Notes under the pieces: model-generated
What the model was told of the DNA's origin: nothing
The model's input: only the letters and a program-made list of their open reading frames with translations
The model's database searches: none
Made by a program: the position numbers and the translations under genes
Source of the DNA: Acidobacteriota bacterium
GTDB taxonomy: Bacteria > Acidobacteriota > Terriglobia > Acidiferrales > UBA7541
Assembly (NCBI GenBank): GCA_027307115.1
Contig: DAHUXN010000035.1
Span: 62,001-126,000 of the forward strand
Reading direction: 5' to 3'
Length of the DNA stretch: 64,000 bases
Part shown: one piece after another, positions 50,944 through 60,613 of the stretch
Layout: each line of letters begins with the position of its first letter
Position numbering within the stretch: the first letter of the stretch is position 1

Positions 50944-53409
50944 ATGAAGCGCGCCCTGATTTTTGCCTCGTTATTCTTCGTCGTCACAACATTGTCCGCC
51001 ATCGCTCAAAATACGAAAACAAGCGCCGAGGCGAAACCGCTCCCCGGCATCGACCAGAAGACGACGGGCATGCAAAAGCTGCCGGGTTTTTTCACGTATT
51101 ACTGGGACGCGCGCGAAGGAAAAATCTGGCTGCAGATCGACAAATGGAACACGGAATTCCTGTACGTTGAATCGCTGCCAAATGGCGTCGGCTCGAACGA
51201 CATCGGCCTCGATCGCGGCCAGCCGGGCGAAACGCAAGTCGTGCATTTCGAGCGCAGCGGCCCTCGCGTTCTTCTGGTCGCGGAAAACGAACGCTACCGC
51301 GCTGTAACCGACGACGCCGCGCAACGGCAGGCAGTCAAGCAGGCATTCGCGCAATCCGTTCTGTGGGGATTCGATGCCGCCGCCGAAAATGGCGACGCCG
51401 TGCTCGTCGACGCCACTCCATTCTTTCTCCACGACGCTCACAACGTTATCGAGAAGCTAAAAGCCACGAAGCAGGGCGCCTTCCATCTGGATCCCTCGCG
51501 CTGCGCCATCTATTTGCCCCGCACCAAAAATTTCCCGGAAAATTCCGACGTGGAATCCACGTTGACGTTCACGGCGGAAGAGCCCGGACGCTGGGTGCAG
51601 GAAGTAACGCCAGACCCGCAAAGCATCACCGTTCGCGAACATTTTTCATTTGTGCAGTCGCCTCCGCCCGGTTTTCATCCGCGCGAATACGACCCGCGCT
51701 CCGGATTCTTCGGCATTCAGTACATGGACTTCGCCACCCCGGTCGACGAATCCATTCACAAACGCTTCATCGTTCATTTCCGGCTAGAGAAGAAAGATCC
51801 CACGGCCGCCGTCAGCGAGCCCGTAAAGCCCATTATTTATTACGTTGATCACGCGGTGCCGGAGCCAATCCGTTCCGCGCTGGTCGAGGGCGCGAGTTGG
51901 TGGAACCAGGCCTTCACCGCAGCAGGCTACAAAGACGCCTTTCAGGTGAAAGTGCTGCCTGCCGGCGTCGATCCCATGGACATCCGCTACAACGTGATCG
52001 AGTGGGTGCCGCGGGCGACGCGCGGTTGGTCCTACGGTAGTGCGATTGTGGATCCGCGGACGGGCGAAATCATCAATGGGCACGTCAACATGGACGCGCT
52101 GCGCATCCGCCAGGTTTTCCTCATCGCGCAGGGCCTCCTCGATCCTTTTGGCAACGATCCCGCTGCGCTGCGTCAGGCAAACGAGATGGCTCTTGCGCGC
52201 GTTCGTCAACTCGCCGCGCACGAAACGGGTCACACCATCGGTCTGATGCACAATTTCGCCGGAAGCATCGTCAACCGCAGCTCCGTGATGGATTATCCCG
52301 CGCCCCTCGTGACCGTCGGCGCGAATGGCGCTCCCGATGTCTCGAACGCCTACGCAGTCGGCATCGGCACGTGGGACAAAGTCGCCATTGATTATGGCTA
52401 TCGCGAATTTGCGTCCGGTACAAACGAGAAGCGGGCGCTCAATAAAATTCTCGACGATGCCTTTTCCCGCGGCCAAATTTATCTCTCCGATCAAGACGCC
52501 CGCCCGCTCGGCTCCGCCAGCCCCGTCACGCATTTGTGGGACGTGGGGAGCAATGACCTCGATGGACTGAAACAGGTAATGGCTGTGCGCGCCGCCGCGC
52601 TCAAGCGCTTCTCGGAAGACGCCATTCCGCAAAACGCGCCGATGGCCACACTCGAAGATGTCCTCGTCCCGATTTATCTTTACCACCGCTACCAAGTGAC
52701 CGCCGTCGCAAAGAGCATTGGCGGCCTCGATTATTCATTCAACGTCCGCGGTGGCGAGCAAAAAGATCCGGAAATTGTCCCCGCGGCTCAGCAGCGCGCG
52801 GCCATCCACGCCGTGCTTGACACTTTGCAGCCCAATGTCCTGGCATTGCCGGAATCGCTCCTGAAGAAAATTCCGCCGCGCCCACCCGAATATCCAAACT
52901 CAAATGAAAATTTCGCGCGTCGCACATCACCAGCCTTCGATTCCCTGGCGCCTGCCGAAGCCGCCGCGGAAATCGTCGCCAGCCTGCTGCTCGAACCGAA
53001 TCGCGATGAACGCATGGTTGAATATCACGCCCGCGAAGCGATTTATCCCGGATTCACCGAATTACTCGATGACTTGCTCGGTGCCACATGGAAAGCGCAA
53101 CCGCAAACCGGTTACGAGGGCGCTATCCAGCAAACCGTCGATTCAGTAGTCCTTAATCATTTGATGGTCCTCGCCGCCGACGATCATGCAGCCTCGCAAA
53201 CGCGCGCGATTGTCTCGCTGAAACTCGATGAACTGAAAAACTGGCTCGCGGCGCAGTCGAAATCAACCGCGGATGAAGGCCGCCGCGCGCAACTCTTTTT
53301 CGCGGCTCAGGAAATCGACCGTTTCGAAAAAAATCCCGCAACGTTGCATTTGACGCTGCCGGCTCCGCCGCCCGCTGGCGATCCCATCGGCAACGACGGC
53401 TGGCAGTAA
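50944..53409 (+). CDS. Secreted zinc metalloprotease with HExxHxxGxxH motif
   Basis: About 821 residues. ATG 50944 has a very strong ribosome binding site (GGAGGAGC) and starts a signal peptide (MKRALIFASLFFVVTTLSAIAQ); the frame to 50890 is less likely. The N-terminal third, including FFTYYWDAREGKIWLQID and LRVLLVAENERYRA-like segments, resembles the DUF5117-type domain of this family. The zinc motif HETGHTIGLMH lies at residues 426-436, followed by NFAGSIVNRSSVMDYPAP with the methionine-turn-like SSVMDYPAP. The rest includes a DUF4953-like region. It should act in the periplasm or outside. It is separated from the Rhs gene by about 35 bases and is divergent to it. Confidence 0.82.
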   Translation: MKRALIFASLFFVVTTLSAIAQNTKTSAEAKPLPGIDQKTTGMQKLPGFFTYYWDAREGKIWLQIDKWNTEFLYVESLPNGVGSNDIGLDRGQPGETQVVHFERSGPRVLLVAENERYRAVTDDAAQRQAVKQAFAQSVLWGFDAAAENGDAVLVDATPFFLHDAHNVIEKLKATKQGAFHLDPSRCAIYLPRTKNFPENSDVESTLTFTAEEPGRWVQEVTPDPQSITVREHFSFVQSPPPGFHPREYDPRSGFFGIQYMDFATPVDESIHKRFIVHFRLEKKDPTAAVSEPVKPIIYYVDHAVPEPIRSALVEGASWWNQAFTAAGYKDAFQVKVLPAGVDPMDIRYNVIEWVPRATRGWSYGSAIVDPRTGEIINGHVNMDALRIRQVFLIAQGLLDPFGNDPAALRQANEMALARVRQLAAHETGHTIGLMHNFAGSIVNRSSVMDYPAPLVTVGANGAPDVSNAYAVGIGTWDKVAIDYGYREFASGTNEKRALNKILDDAFSRGQIYLSDQDARPLGSASPVTHLWDVGSNDLDGLKQVMAVRAAALKRFSEDAIPQNAPMATLEDVLVPIYLYHRYQVTAVAKSIGGLDYSFNVRGGEQKDPEIVPAAQQRAAIHAVLDTLQPNVLALPESLLKKIPPRPPEYPNSNENFARRTSPAFDSLAPAEAAAEIVASLLLEPNRDERMVEYHAREAIYPGFTELLDDLLGATWKAQPQTGYEGAIQQTVDSVVLNHLMVLAADDHAASQTRAIVSLKLDELKNWLAAQSKSTADEGRRAQLFFAAQEIDRFEKNPATLHLTLPAPPPAGDPIGNDGWQ

Positions 53410-53471
53410 CCACTCTTCAATAAGCATACTTGACAACAGGACGATGCGGTGCGTAGGCTCGCGCGCAAGCA

Positions 53472-54599
53472 ATGGAGCCCGACCAATACTTGGGATGGTT
53501 GGCGCTCGCGCTCACTCCGGGACTGGGCGCGCGCATGGCTGGCAAACTGCTGCGCGCATTCGGCAGCCCGACCGCGATTTTCAGCGCATCGCTCACCTCT
53601 CTTGAAGCGAATCAACTCCCCGCAGCCGTAGCACAAGCCATTCATTCCCGGCAACCGTTGAACGCCGCAGCGAAAGAACTGGCGCAGGCGGAAGCGGCCC
53701 AATGCCGTCTGGTGACCTGGGACGAACCGCAGTATCCGCAACTGCTTCGCGAAATCTACGATCCTCCACCCCTGCTCTATGTAAAAGGAAACGCTGAGCT
53801 TTTGAACCGCCACGCTATTTCAATTGTGGGCACGCGTCGTCCCACCCCTTACGGGAATCAAATGGCAGAGCGGCTGGCGCGGGATCTTGCGGATCGGGGT
53901 CTCGTAATCGTCAGCGGCCTGGCGCGCGGAATCGACGCTTGCGCCCACAAAGGAGCGCTCAGCTCGGCGACCGGCGTCACAATAGGCATTCTCGGTTGCG
54001 GCGTCGATGTTATCTATCCGAAGGAGAACCGAAAAATTTTTGCGGAAATCGAGCAGCGAGGGGCGATTATATCTGAGTTCCCCATGGGAGCGTTTCCCGC
54101 GCCCCAGAATTTCCCCATTCGCAACCGCTTGATTGCGGGGATGGCGCGCGGAGTTGTGGTGGTCGAGGGAGCGCAGTATTCTGGATCGCTGATCACCGCG
54201 CGGCTGGCGATGGAGTCGAGCCGCGAAGTTTTCGCAGTGCCCGGGAACGTGACGCAGCCGGTCGCCTTCGGCCCGAATCAGTTGATCAAGCAGGGCGCCA
54301 AGCTTGTGGCGTCCTGGGAAGATGTGATTGAGGAGTTGCCCACGCCCATTCGCGCTGAGCTGCTGCCCGTCGAGACAACGGATGGCGCCGCGCGCGCATC
54401 GTTGGTGGAGCAAAGTTTGGGCCCGGCCGAGAAGGCGCTCTACGCCATGCTCGAAGTCGACAGCTCCAGACACGTCGACGATTTGGTCGAGCATTCAGGG
54501 CTGAGCTCTTCGGAAGTTCTGTCGTCGCTCTTTGAGCTCGAGATGAAAGGCCTGGTGCAACAACTGCCGGGTAAGCAGTTCCTGAAAGTATTGTTGTAA
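53472..54599 (+). CDS. dprA: DNA-processing protein DprA/Smf
   Basis: A 375-residue protein. The N-terminus (MEPDQYLGWLALALTPGLGARMAGKLLRAFGSP) matches the SAM-like helices of DprA. The Rossmann domain has HAISIVGTRRPTPYGNQMAERLARDLADRGLVIVSGLARGIDACAHKGAL, GSLITARLAMESSREVFAVPG, and other DprA motifs. A C-terminal winged-helix part follows (SSRHVDDLVEHSGLSSSEVLSSLFELEMKGLVQQLPGKQFLKVLL). DprA loads RecA on incoming single-stranded DNA during natural transformation. It is next to topA, a common pairing. Confidence 0.93.
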   Translation: MEPDQYLGWLALALTPGLGARMAGKLLRAFGSPTAIFSASLTSLEANQLPAAVAQAIHSRQPLNAAAKELAQAEAAQCRLVTWDEPQYPQLLREIYDPPPLLYVKGNAELLNRHAISIVGTRRPTPYGNQMAERLARDLADRGLVIVSGLARGIDACAHKGALSSATGVTIGILGCGVDVIYPKENRKIFAEIEQRGAIISEFPMGAFPAPQNFPIRNRLIAGMARGVVVVEGAQYSGSLITARLAMESSREVFAVPGNVTQPVAFGPNQLIKQGAKLVASWEDVIEELPTPIRAELLPVETTDGAARASLVEQSLGPAEKALYAMLEVDSSRHVDDLVEHSGLSSSEVLSSLFELEMKGLVQQLPGKQFLKVLL

Positions 54600-54630
54600 C
54601 GTTCAAGCGGGAAAGGAATCTCGACAAATC

Positions 54631-57252
54631 ATGGGACGTTCTCTAGTGATCGTCGAATCGCCAGCCAAGGCCAAGACGATCAACAAGTATCTCGGGCGCA
54701 ATTACACTGTCCGCGCCTCCTACGGCCACGTGATGGATCTGCCGAAGAAAGAACTCGGCATAGACATCAAGGACGATTTCGAGCCCACGTACACCGTGAT
54801 CCCGGGAAAATCGAAAATACTGAACGAGCTTAAGAAGCTGGGCGCTGACGCTGACGCAATCTACGTCGCCACCGACCCGGACCGCGAAGGCGAAGCCATC
54901 GGCGCGCACTTGGTGCACTTTCTCACCGGAACGCAGATCGCCGTCGAACCCGAAGAAAATGGCGCGAAGGGCGCCGAGAAAAACGGCGACAAAGCCGCCA
55001 AGGCCGCCAAGAACGGCGCGCCAAAAAAGAAGAAAGAGAAGAAGAGCAAAGTCGACCGGAAGAAAATCTTCCGCGTGATGTTCCACGAAATCACGCCGAA
55101 GGCCATCAAGGCCGCGTTCGATCACGCTGGCGCGCTGAATACGAATCTTGTGGACGCGCAGCAGGCGCGTCGCGTTCTTGACCGCCTGGTCGGCTATAAG
55201 ATTTCGCCGCTCCTCTGGGACAAAGTGCGCCGTGGCCTTTCCGCCGGGCGCGTGCAAACAGTCGCGTTGCGCCTGATCGTGGATCGCGAACGCGATATTC
55301 GCGCGTTCACTCCCAAGGAATACTGGACTATCCACGCGATGGTCGCGGCGGGAGAGCCGCCCGCGTTTGAAGCGAAGTTGTGGCGCTACAAGGGCGAAGA
55401 AATCGAAGTGCCCAATTCCGAGAAGGCGCAGGAAATCGTCAGCGCCGTTGAGAATGCCGAGTGGCAAGTCGCAAGCGTCACGCAGAAGGAAAAACGCCGC
55501 TGGGCCCCGCCGCCATTTACTACTTCCAAGCTCCAACAGGCCGCCTACAATCGCCTTCGCTTCTCCGCCAAGCGCACCATGATGCTCGCGCAGCGCCTTT
55601 ATGAAGGGGTCGAGCTCGGTGACGAAGGTTCCGTCGCGCTGATTACCTATATGCGCACCGATTCGGTCCACGTATCGGCGGACGCCATCGCGCAGGTGCG
55701 GGATTTCGTCGGCTCCAGTTACGGCCCGGGCTATGTCCCAGAGAAACCGAATTTCTTCAAGTCGAAAAAACAGGCGCAGGAAGCGCACGAAGCCATTCGT
55801 CCCACCGACGTCGTGCGCTCGCCCGATGAAGTCAAGCGCTACCTCGACGAAGACATGTTTAAGCTCTACCAGCTGATCTGGCAGCGGTTCGTCGCCTCTC
55901 AAATGGTCCCAGCCGTCTTTGATCAGACCACCATCGACATTTCCGCCGCCGATTACATCTTCCGTGCCAGCGGCTCGGTGATGAAGTTCGATGGCTATCT
56001 CGCCGCCTACTCCGCTTCGCGAGATGACGAAGACAAGGGCGAAGCCGCCGATCAGGTCCCCGGCACAGCCTCCGCCGTCGAGGAAGATGCCGATGCGGAG
56101 GGCCGAACGCTCCCGCGCGTTACGGAAGGCGAACGCCTGCGCCTCGAAAAAATTCGTCCCGACCAGCATTTCACCGAACCGCCTCCGCGCTACACGGAAG
56201 CGACGCTCGTGAAAGAGCTGGAAGACAAAGGCATCGGCCGCCCGTCCACTTACGCGTCGATTATTTCCACGATTGTCGAGCGCGAGTACGTCAACAAAGA
56301 GCAAGGCCGCTTCACGCCCACGCTGCTCGGCGAAAAGGTAAGCGATCTGCTCGTGAAAAGCTTCGAGGACATTTTCGACGTGGGCTTCACCGCGCGGCTG
56401 GAAGACGAGCTCGACGAAATCGAGGAAGGCAAACTGCCCTGGCGAAAATCCGTCAAGGTATTCTGGAAGCACTTTGAGGACGATTTGGAGAAGGCCGAAG
56501 GCGAAATGGAGTCCTACAAGGCCGGAATCCCCACCGACGAGAAGTGTCCCAAGTGCGAAAAGGGCATGCTCCTCGAACGCATCAGCCGCCACGGATTTTT
56601 TCTTGGCTGCGAGCGCTATCCCGATTGCGATTACATCCGCGACATTTCCGACACCGGCAGCGAGGAAGTCGAAGGCGACAACACGATCGAGTATTGCCAC
56701 AATTGCGGCCGCGAAATGGTCATGAAGCGCGGCCGCTTCGGCGCCTTCTTGGCGTGCTCGGGATATCCCGATTGCAAAACGACGCGCCGCCTGGCCGCCG
56801 GAACCAGAAAAGCGCGCCAGCCGGATGTTCCGCTCGACGAGAAATGCCCCACCTGCGGCGAACAGCTTCTAAAGCGGCATGGCCGTTTCGGCGAATTCAT
56901 CGGCTGTTCGAAATATCCGAAATGCAAATACACGCGCCCGATTACGCTGGGAATCAAGTGTCCGAAATGCGGCGAGGGCGAATTCGTCCGCCGGGGCACG
57001 GCCAAGGGACGCGGGCGCGGCAGAATTTTTTATGGCTGCAGCCGCTATCCCGATTGCGATTACACTTCGCCGCACGAACCGCTTCCTGAACCATGTCCGA
57101 AATGCGGCGCGCCCTTCGTCGTGCTCAAGCGTTCCAAGCACGGCGCATTCCGCGCGTGCTCCAGGGAAGACTGCGACTGGGAGGTCCCGGAGAGCGAAGG
57201 CTCAGTCGCTCAGCCCGTGGAAGCAGCAGCGGCCGAGCCCGTCAAATCGTGA
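54631..57252 (+). CDS. topA: DNA topoisomerase I with C-terminal zinc ribbons
   Basis: An 873-residue type IA topoisomerase. The toprim domain begins LVIVESPAKAKTINKYLG and includes ATDPDREGEAIGAHL. The catalytic tyrosine is Tyr340 in LITYMRTDS. Between them lies a Lys/Ala-rich insertion (EENGAKGAEKNGDKAAKAAKNGAPKKKKEKKSKVD, about 105-145). The C-terminal quarter has five zinc-ribbon modules, each CPxCG...C..YPDC or variants. The enzyme relaxes negative supercoils. It starts 31 bases after dprA on the same strand, and its end meets or overlaps the Xer gene. Confidence 0.95.
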   Translation: MGRSLVIVESPAKAKTINKYLGRNYTVRASYGHVMDLPKKELGIDIKDDFEPTYTVIPGKSKILNELKKLGADADAIYVATDPDREGEAIGAHLVHFLTGTQIAVEPEENGAKGAEKNGDKAAKAAKNGAPKKKKEKKSKVDRKKIFRVMFHEITPKAIKAAFDHAGALNTNLVDAQQARRVLDRLVGYKISPLLWDKVRRGLSAGRVQTVALRLIVDRERDIRAFTPKEYWTIHAMVAAGEPPAFEAKLWRYKGEEIEVPNSEKAQEIVSAVENAEWQVASVTQKEKRRWAPPPFTTSKLQQAAYNRLRFSAKRTMMLAQRLYEGVELGDEGSVALITYMRTDSVHVSADAIAQVRDFVGSSYGPGYVPEKPNFFKSKKQAQEAHEAIRPTDVVRSPDEVKRYLDEDMFKLYQLIWQRFVASQMVPAVFDQTTIDISAADYIFRASGSVMKFDGYLAAYSASRDDEDKGEAADQVPGTASAVEEDADAEGRTLPRVTEGERLRLEKIRPDQHFTEPPPRYTEATLVKELEDKGIGRPSTYASIISTIVEREYVNKEQGRFTPTLLGEKVSDLLVKSFEDIFDVGFTARLEDELDEIEEGKLPWRKSVKVFWKHFEDDLEKAEGEMESYKAGIPTDEKCPKCEKGMLLERISRHGFFLGCERYPDCDYIRDISDTGSEEVEGDNTIEYCHNCGREMVMKRGRFGAFLACSGYPDCKTTRRLAAGTRKARQPDVPLDEKCPTCGEQLLKRHGRFGEFIGCSKYPKCKYTRPITLGIKCPKCGEGEFVRRGTAKGRGRGRIFYGCSRYPDCDYTSPHEPLPEPCPKCGAPFVVLKRSKHGAFRACSREDCDWEVPESEGSVAQPVEAAAAEPVKS

Positions 57253-57329
57253 ACTTTCGCCAGCGAAACATCCCGGAGGCCTCGCCTTCCAACGCTGGCC
57301 ACAGCCTCTCGAAACGCCCTACGACGTCC

Positions 57330-58331
57330 ATGGCCACCACGAACACGATCGCGGCCTCGGCCGAAAAATTCCTGCATTACCTCCGCTACGTGCGCAACGC
57401 CTCTCCGAAAACAATTACTAGCTACAAAATTGACCTCGACCAGTTCATCGCTTACGTTACCCCGCCGGGAGAAGACGCCCTGGCACTCACGGCCGTGGAC
57501 CATCTCGTCATTCGCGAATTCATCAGCCATCTTTACGACCTGCATCTGCAAAAAAGCTCCGTCGCGCGAAAACTCGCCGCTCTCCGTTCCTTTTTCCGTT
57601 TCTGCGTTCGCGAACGTCTCACAGGGCAAAATCCCGCGCGCCTTGTGGCCCGCCCTAAATTGCCGAAGCGTCTTCCCAACGTGATGTCCGCGGAAGAAAT
57701 GAACCGCTTGCTTGACGACATGACGCCCGCGCGAACCACGCCAGCGCGTCCCAAAAAATTCCGTAACAAATCCGCTCCACCGGGCAGGCTCACTCGAGCC
57801 AGTAACACTGCTCCGCTGGTTCTGGCGCGCGATCGGGCCATCCTCGAACTCCTATACGGCTCTGGCCTGCGCGTCAGCGAACTCACCGGCCTCGACACGA
57901 CGAGCATCGATTCCAGCGAACGGATGTTGCACGTGCTCGGCAAAAGACGCAAAGAGCGCGTCGTTCCCTACGGTGCGAAGGCCAATCAGGCTCTTGAACA
58001 GTATTGGCCCTTTCGCGACGAAATCCTGCGCCGCGCGAAACCACCGGCTCCCATAACCGCCGTTTTCATCAATTTTCAGGGCGGCCGGCTCACGCAGCGC
58101 ACCATTTTAAATGTGGTGAAAAAATACGCCCGGCTGCTGACCAATAATCCGGATCTCCACCCGCACTCTTTGCGCCACGCCTTCGCCACGCACCTGCTCG
58201 CCGATGGAGCCGATCTTCGCACCATCCAGGAACTGCTCGGCCACTCTTCTCTTTCCACCACGCAACGCTACACCAGCGTCACCATCGATCAGCTCATGGC
58301 CATCTACGATAAATCCCACCCGCACGCCTGA
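57330..58331 (+). CDS. Tyrosine recombinase of the XerC/XerD type
   Basis: About 333 residues. The N-terminal SAM-like core-binding domain begins IAASAEKFLHYLRYVRNASPKTITSYKIDLDQF. The catalytic domain has the Arg in GSGLRVSELTGLD, Lys in VLGKRRKERVVPYG, HSLRHAFATHLLADGADLRTIQELLGH (His-x-x-Arg and the following His) and the nucleophile in TTQRYTSVTIDQL. A 25-residue insertion rich in Pro/Arg (PARTTPARPKKFRNKSAPPGRLTRASN) sits just before the catalytic domain. I chose ATG 57330; a GTG at 57249 overlapping the topA stop (GTGA) would add 27 residues. It probably resolves chromosome dimers, or is a phage or element integrase of the Xer type. Confidence 0.87.
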   Translation: MATTNTIAASAEKFLHYLRYVRNASPKTITSYKIDLDQFIAYVTPPGEDALALTAVDHLVIREFISHLYDLHLQKSSVARKLAALRSFFRFCVRERLTGQNPARLVARPKLPKRLPNVMSAEEMNRLLDDMTPARTTPARPKKFRNKSAPPGRLTRASNTAPLVLARDRAILELLYGSGLRVSELTGLDTTSIDSSERMLHVLGKRRKERVVPYGAKANQALEQYWPFRDEILRRAKPPAPITAVFINFQGGRLTQRTILNVVKKYARLLTNNPDLHPHSLRHAFATHLLADGADLRTIQELLGHSSLSTTQRYTSVTIDQLMAIYDKSHPHA

Positions 58332-58453
58332 CCGTTCGCTTTTCGCTACGAAATTTTCGCCACAAAAATCCTGCAACGATTGTCGCTTCCCTGCGTCTTA
58401 GCTTAGGATAGCCGTGCATCTCTTGAGGAGAACCTGGAGAGCAGGAAGCATCG

Positions 58454-59296
58454 TTGAAGCAATTTACAGCGAACCCATCCAAGCCTGATCAATCTTTGCG
58501 CGCGTGCCTGATGTGTCTCGCACTCGCCGCCGGTCTGTTTGCGCTCTGCCCCGGTGCCTTCGCTCAAACCGATGAAATCCAAGTCTACGATGGCGCCATC
58601 GCCGCGCCCGGTGTCATCAATCTAACTCTGCACGACAACTTCACCCCTGACGGACAAAAGACGCCCGCCTTCCCCGGCGGCCTCATCCCCGACAAGTCCT
58701 GGAACGGGGCCGCCGAATGGGCCTATGGTGTCACCGACTGGCTCGAAGCCGGTCTTTATTTGCCCCTTTACAGTATCTATTCCAAGGGCCGCGGCCCTAC
58801 CATCAATGGCGGCAAGCTGCGCCTGCTCTTTGCCGAGCCGCATGCTGACGACCGCACCTTCGTTTACGCCGTGAATTTCGAATTCAGTTACAACGCCAGG
58901 CACTGGGATCCCCGCCGCTATACTTCCGAGATTCGGCCCATCTTCGGCCTGCAGCTGCATCCATGGGACATCATCGTCAATCCCATTCTCGATAATTCCT
59001 ATCTCGGCGGCTTCAAGAATCTCGACTTCGCCCCGTGCGCGCGCATCGCCTACAACCTGTCTCCCAAATGGGCCGTTGCCGTCGAGGAGTATTCCGATGC
59101 CGGCCCCCTCAAGGACTTCTTGCCCACCGACGAAGAATCCCATGAGCTGTGGGGAGTCTTCGATCACTCCGCCAAGTTCGCAAACATCGAAGCGGGCATC
59201 GGCTTCGGTTTGACCAGCGCATCCGATAAAGTCACGCTCAAGCTCATGCTCTCCCGCGACCTCCACACTCCCGCCAGGCAGTCATCGAATCAATAA
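58454..59296 (+). CDS. Exported protein, probable outer-membrane barrel
   Basis: A 280-residue protein with a signal peptide (LRACLMCLALAAGLFALCPGAFAQ). The mature part alternates polar and hydrophobic residues with aromatic caps (WNGAAEWAYGVTDWLEAGLYLPLYSIYS, FVYAVNFEFSYNARHWDPRRYTSEIRPIFGLQLHPWDIIVNPIL, GLTSASDKVTLKLMLSRDL), which suggests a beta barrel. I do not recognise the family. The start is TTG 58454 with AGGAAG upstream; an internal ATG at 58511 is possible. It stands alone between the Xer gene and the PH-domain gene on the same strand. Confidence 0.6.
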   Translation: MKQFTANPSKPDQSLRACLMCLALAAGLFALCPGAFAQTDEIQVYDGAIAAPGVINLTLHDNFTPDGQKTPAFPGGLIPDKSWNGAAEWAYGVTDWLEAGLYLPLYSIYSKGRGPTINGGKLRLLFAEPHADDRTFVYAVNFEFSYNARHWDPRRYTSEIRPIFGLQLHPWDIIVNPILDNSYLGGFKNLDFAPCARIAYNLSPKWAVAVEEYSDAGPLKDFLPTDEESHELWGVFDHSAKFANIEAGIGFGLTSASDKVTLKLMLSRDLHTPARQSSNQ

Positions 59297-59423
59297 ATGA
59301 AATGAATGGCGGTTCAGCCTCACCTCGCCACGGAGCTCTTTAGCTGTTGTGATACCCTCTGTCCGAATTACCGAATGAGGGCCCTGATCTCATTCATCCC
59401 TGAGCGATGCGGGAGTGGCACAG

Positions 59424-59924
59424 ATGAGCTACGTAGAAAGAAATTTAGTCGCCGGTGAAACGGTAATTTACCAGACCCGCCTCCACTGGATCGTCATGAT
59501 CGGGCACATAATCGTTGGATGCTTGCTCCTCGCTCTGCCAGGCGTAATCCTCCTCTATTACGCGCTCACCCAACACGGCACTGAGAACGCAAATTCTCAC
59601 CTCATGGAAATCGGCGGCGCTGCGTTGCTCATTGCCGGCATCGTGGCGATCCTCGTGGGCATGGTGCGCCGAAACGCCACGGAAATGGCGGTGACGAATC
59701 GCCGAGTGGTGATCAAGACCGGATTGGTCAGCCGCAAGACCATCGAAATGCTGCTCAGCAAAGTCGAGAGCATTGAAGTTAACGAAACCGCGTTCGGCAG
59801 GATGCTGGGTTACGGCGCGATTGTCGTGATCGGGACAGGCGGCACTCCCGAGCCATTTCAAAAAGTCGCGCATCCGCTGGAATTTCGCAGCGAGGTACAG
59901 CAGCAGATCGAGAAGCTGCACTGA
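59424..59924 (+). CDS. PH-domain membrane protein (YdbS-like)
   Basis: About 166 residues. Two membrane helices (HWIVMIGHIIVGCLLLALPGVILLYYAL and IGGAALLIAGIVAILVGMV) are followed by a bacterial PH (bPH2) domain: TEMAVTNRRVVIKTGLVSRKTIEMLLSKVESIEVNETAFGRMLGYGAIVVIGTGGT. ATG 59424 is preceded by GGGAG at a good distance. The function of this family is largely unknown; membrane or signalling roles are likely. Confidence 0.8.
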   Translation: MSYVERNLVAGETVIYQTRLHWIVMIGHIIVGCLLLALPGVILLYYALTQHGTENANSHLMEIGGAALLIAGIVAILVGMVRRNATEMAVTNRRVVIKTGLVSRKTIEMLLSKVESIEVNETAFGRMLGYGAIVVIGTGGTPEPFQKVAHPLEFRSEVQQQIEKLH

Positions 59925-60027
59925 GAATTCGCCGCGCCATATCGCGGAGCTACTCCCCCTTTGAAATGCCAGGATGGTACGTTCGCCGCTGCCGGCACCG
60001 CGGTCACCACTGTTCTGTAATCCGAAA

Positions 60028-60321
60028 TCAGAGTATTCGCCATTTCGTTATTTCTATCGGACCATCGAGTATTTCGTCTGCAACCTTCCGGAATGCCCGC
60101 AAGTGCGCGGAATTCGCATGCGCTTCCAGATGTGACTCGCTCATCCAATTCTCGTAAAACACAAATTGCGTCGGATCGTTATCCGACACATGCAGGTCGT
60201 AGTTGATGCAGCCTGCCTCTGCGCGCGTCGGCGCGATTAGATTCAGTAACGCTTCCTGAACTTTAGCTTCCTGTCCTGCCTTTGCGTGAATGTGCGCAAT
60301 CACCGTCAATTTGTGATTCAT
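60028..60321 (-). CDS. ABM-family (antibiotic biosynthesis monooxygenase) protein
   Basis: A 97-residue single ABM domain, a dimeric alpha-beta barrel fold. The start KLTVIAHIHAKAGQEAKVQEALLNLIAPTRAEAGCINYDLHVSDNDPTQFVFYENWMSESHLEAHANSAHLRAFRKV has the usual ABM signature, including the EAGCINYDL segment and FVFYENWMS. Such proteins include quinol monooxygenases and YgiN-like enzymes. It is isolated on the minus strand between the PH-domain gene and tRNA-Arg. Its substrate is unknown. Confidence 0.85.
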   Translation of the reverse strand: MNHKLTVIAHIHAKAGQEAKVQEALLNLIAPTRAEAGCINYDLHVSDNDPTQFVFYENWMSESHLEAHANSAHLRAFRKVADEILDGPIEITKWRIL

Positions 60322-60419
60322 GAATGCGTCCTCACTCCTCCCCTCGAACTTTTGCCGTCAAGTTCAAGCTTATCCAATTTCTTGGCGACGGCCTGGGACT
60401 TTCGGTAGACTACACCTTC

Positions 60420-60496
60420 GCGCCCGTAGCTCAGCTGGATAGAGCATCTGCCTTCGAAGCAGAGGGTCGGGAGTTCGAATCTCTCCGGGCGCGCCA
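60420..60496 (+). tRNA. tRNA-Arg(TCG)
   Basis: A 77-base clover-leaf: acceptor stem GCGCCCG/CGGGCGC, D arm GCTC...GAGC, anticodon arm TCTGC-CTTCGAA-GCAGA with anticodon TCG at 60454-60456, T arm GGGAG-TTCGAAT-CTCTC, discriminator G and encoded CCA. The anticodon reads CGA-type arginine codons. Confidence 0.97.
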
Positions 60497-60613
60497 CTCC
60501 ATCTTTCACTTGTCGGCTTCCCACGTCTGTCAGACACTAAGCTCGGAGCGCCTGCCGTCCACCCAGGCCGCGCGCCGCTCGGGTACCTTCCTTCTCGAAG
60601 GAGGCTTCTTCCT

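Noticed and set aside
51784-52695. A 303-residue minus-strand frame in the metalloprotease gene
   Set aside because: Antisense to a protein with a clear signal peptide and zinc motif.
54643-56700. A 685-residue open frame on the minus strand opposite topA
   Set aside because: It is antisense to a well-recognised gene, lacks any domain, and is explained by the high GC codon structure of topA.
57249-57329. GTG start for the Xer recombinase overlapping the topA stop codon (GTGA)
   Set aside because: Possible, but the family homology begins near MATTNTIAASAEKFL at 57330, so I kept the shorter start and noted the alternative.
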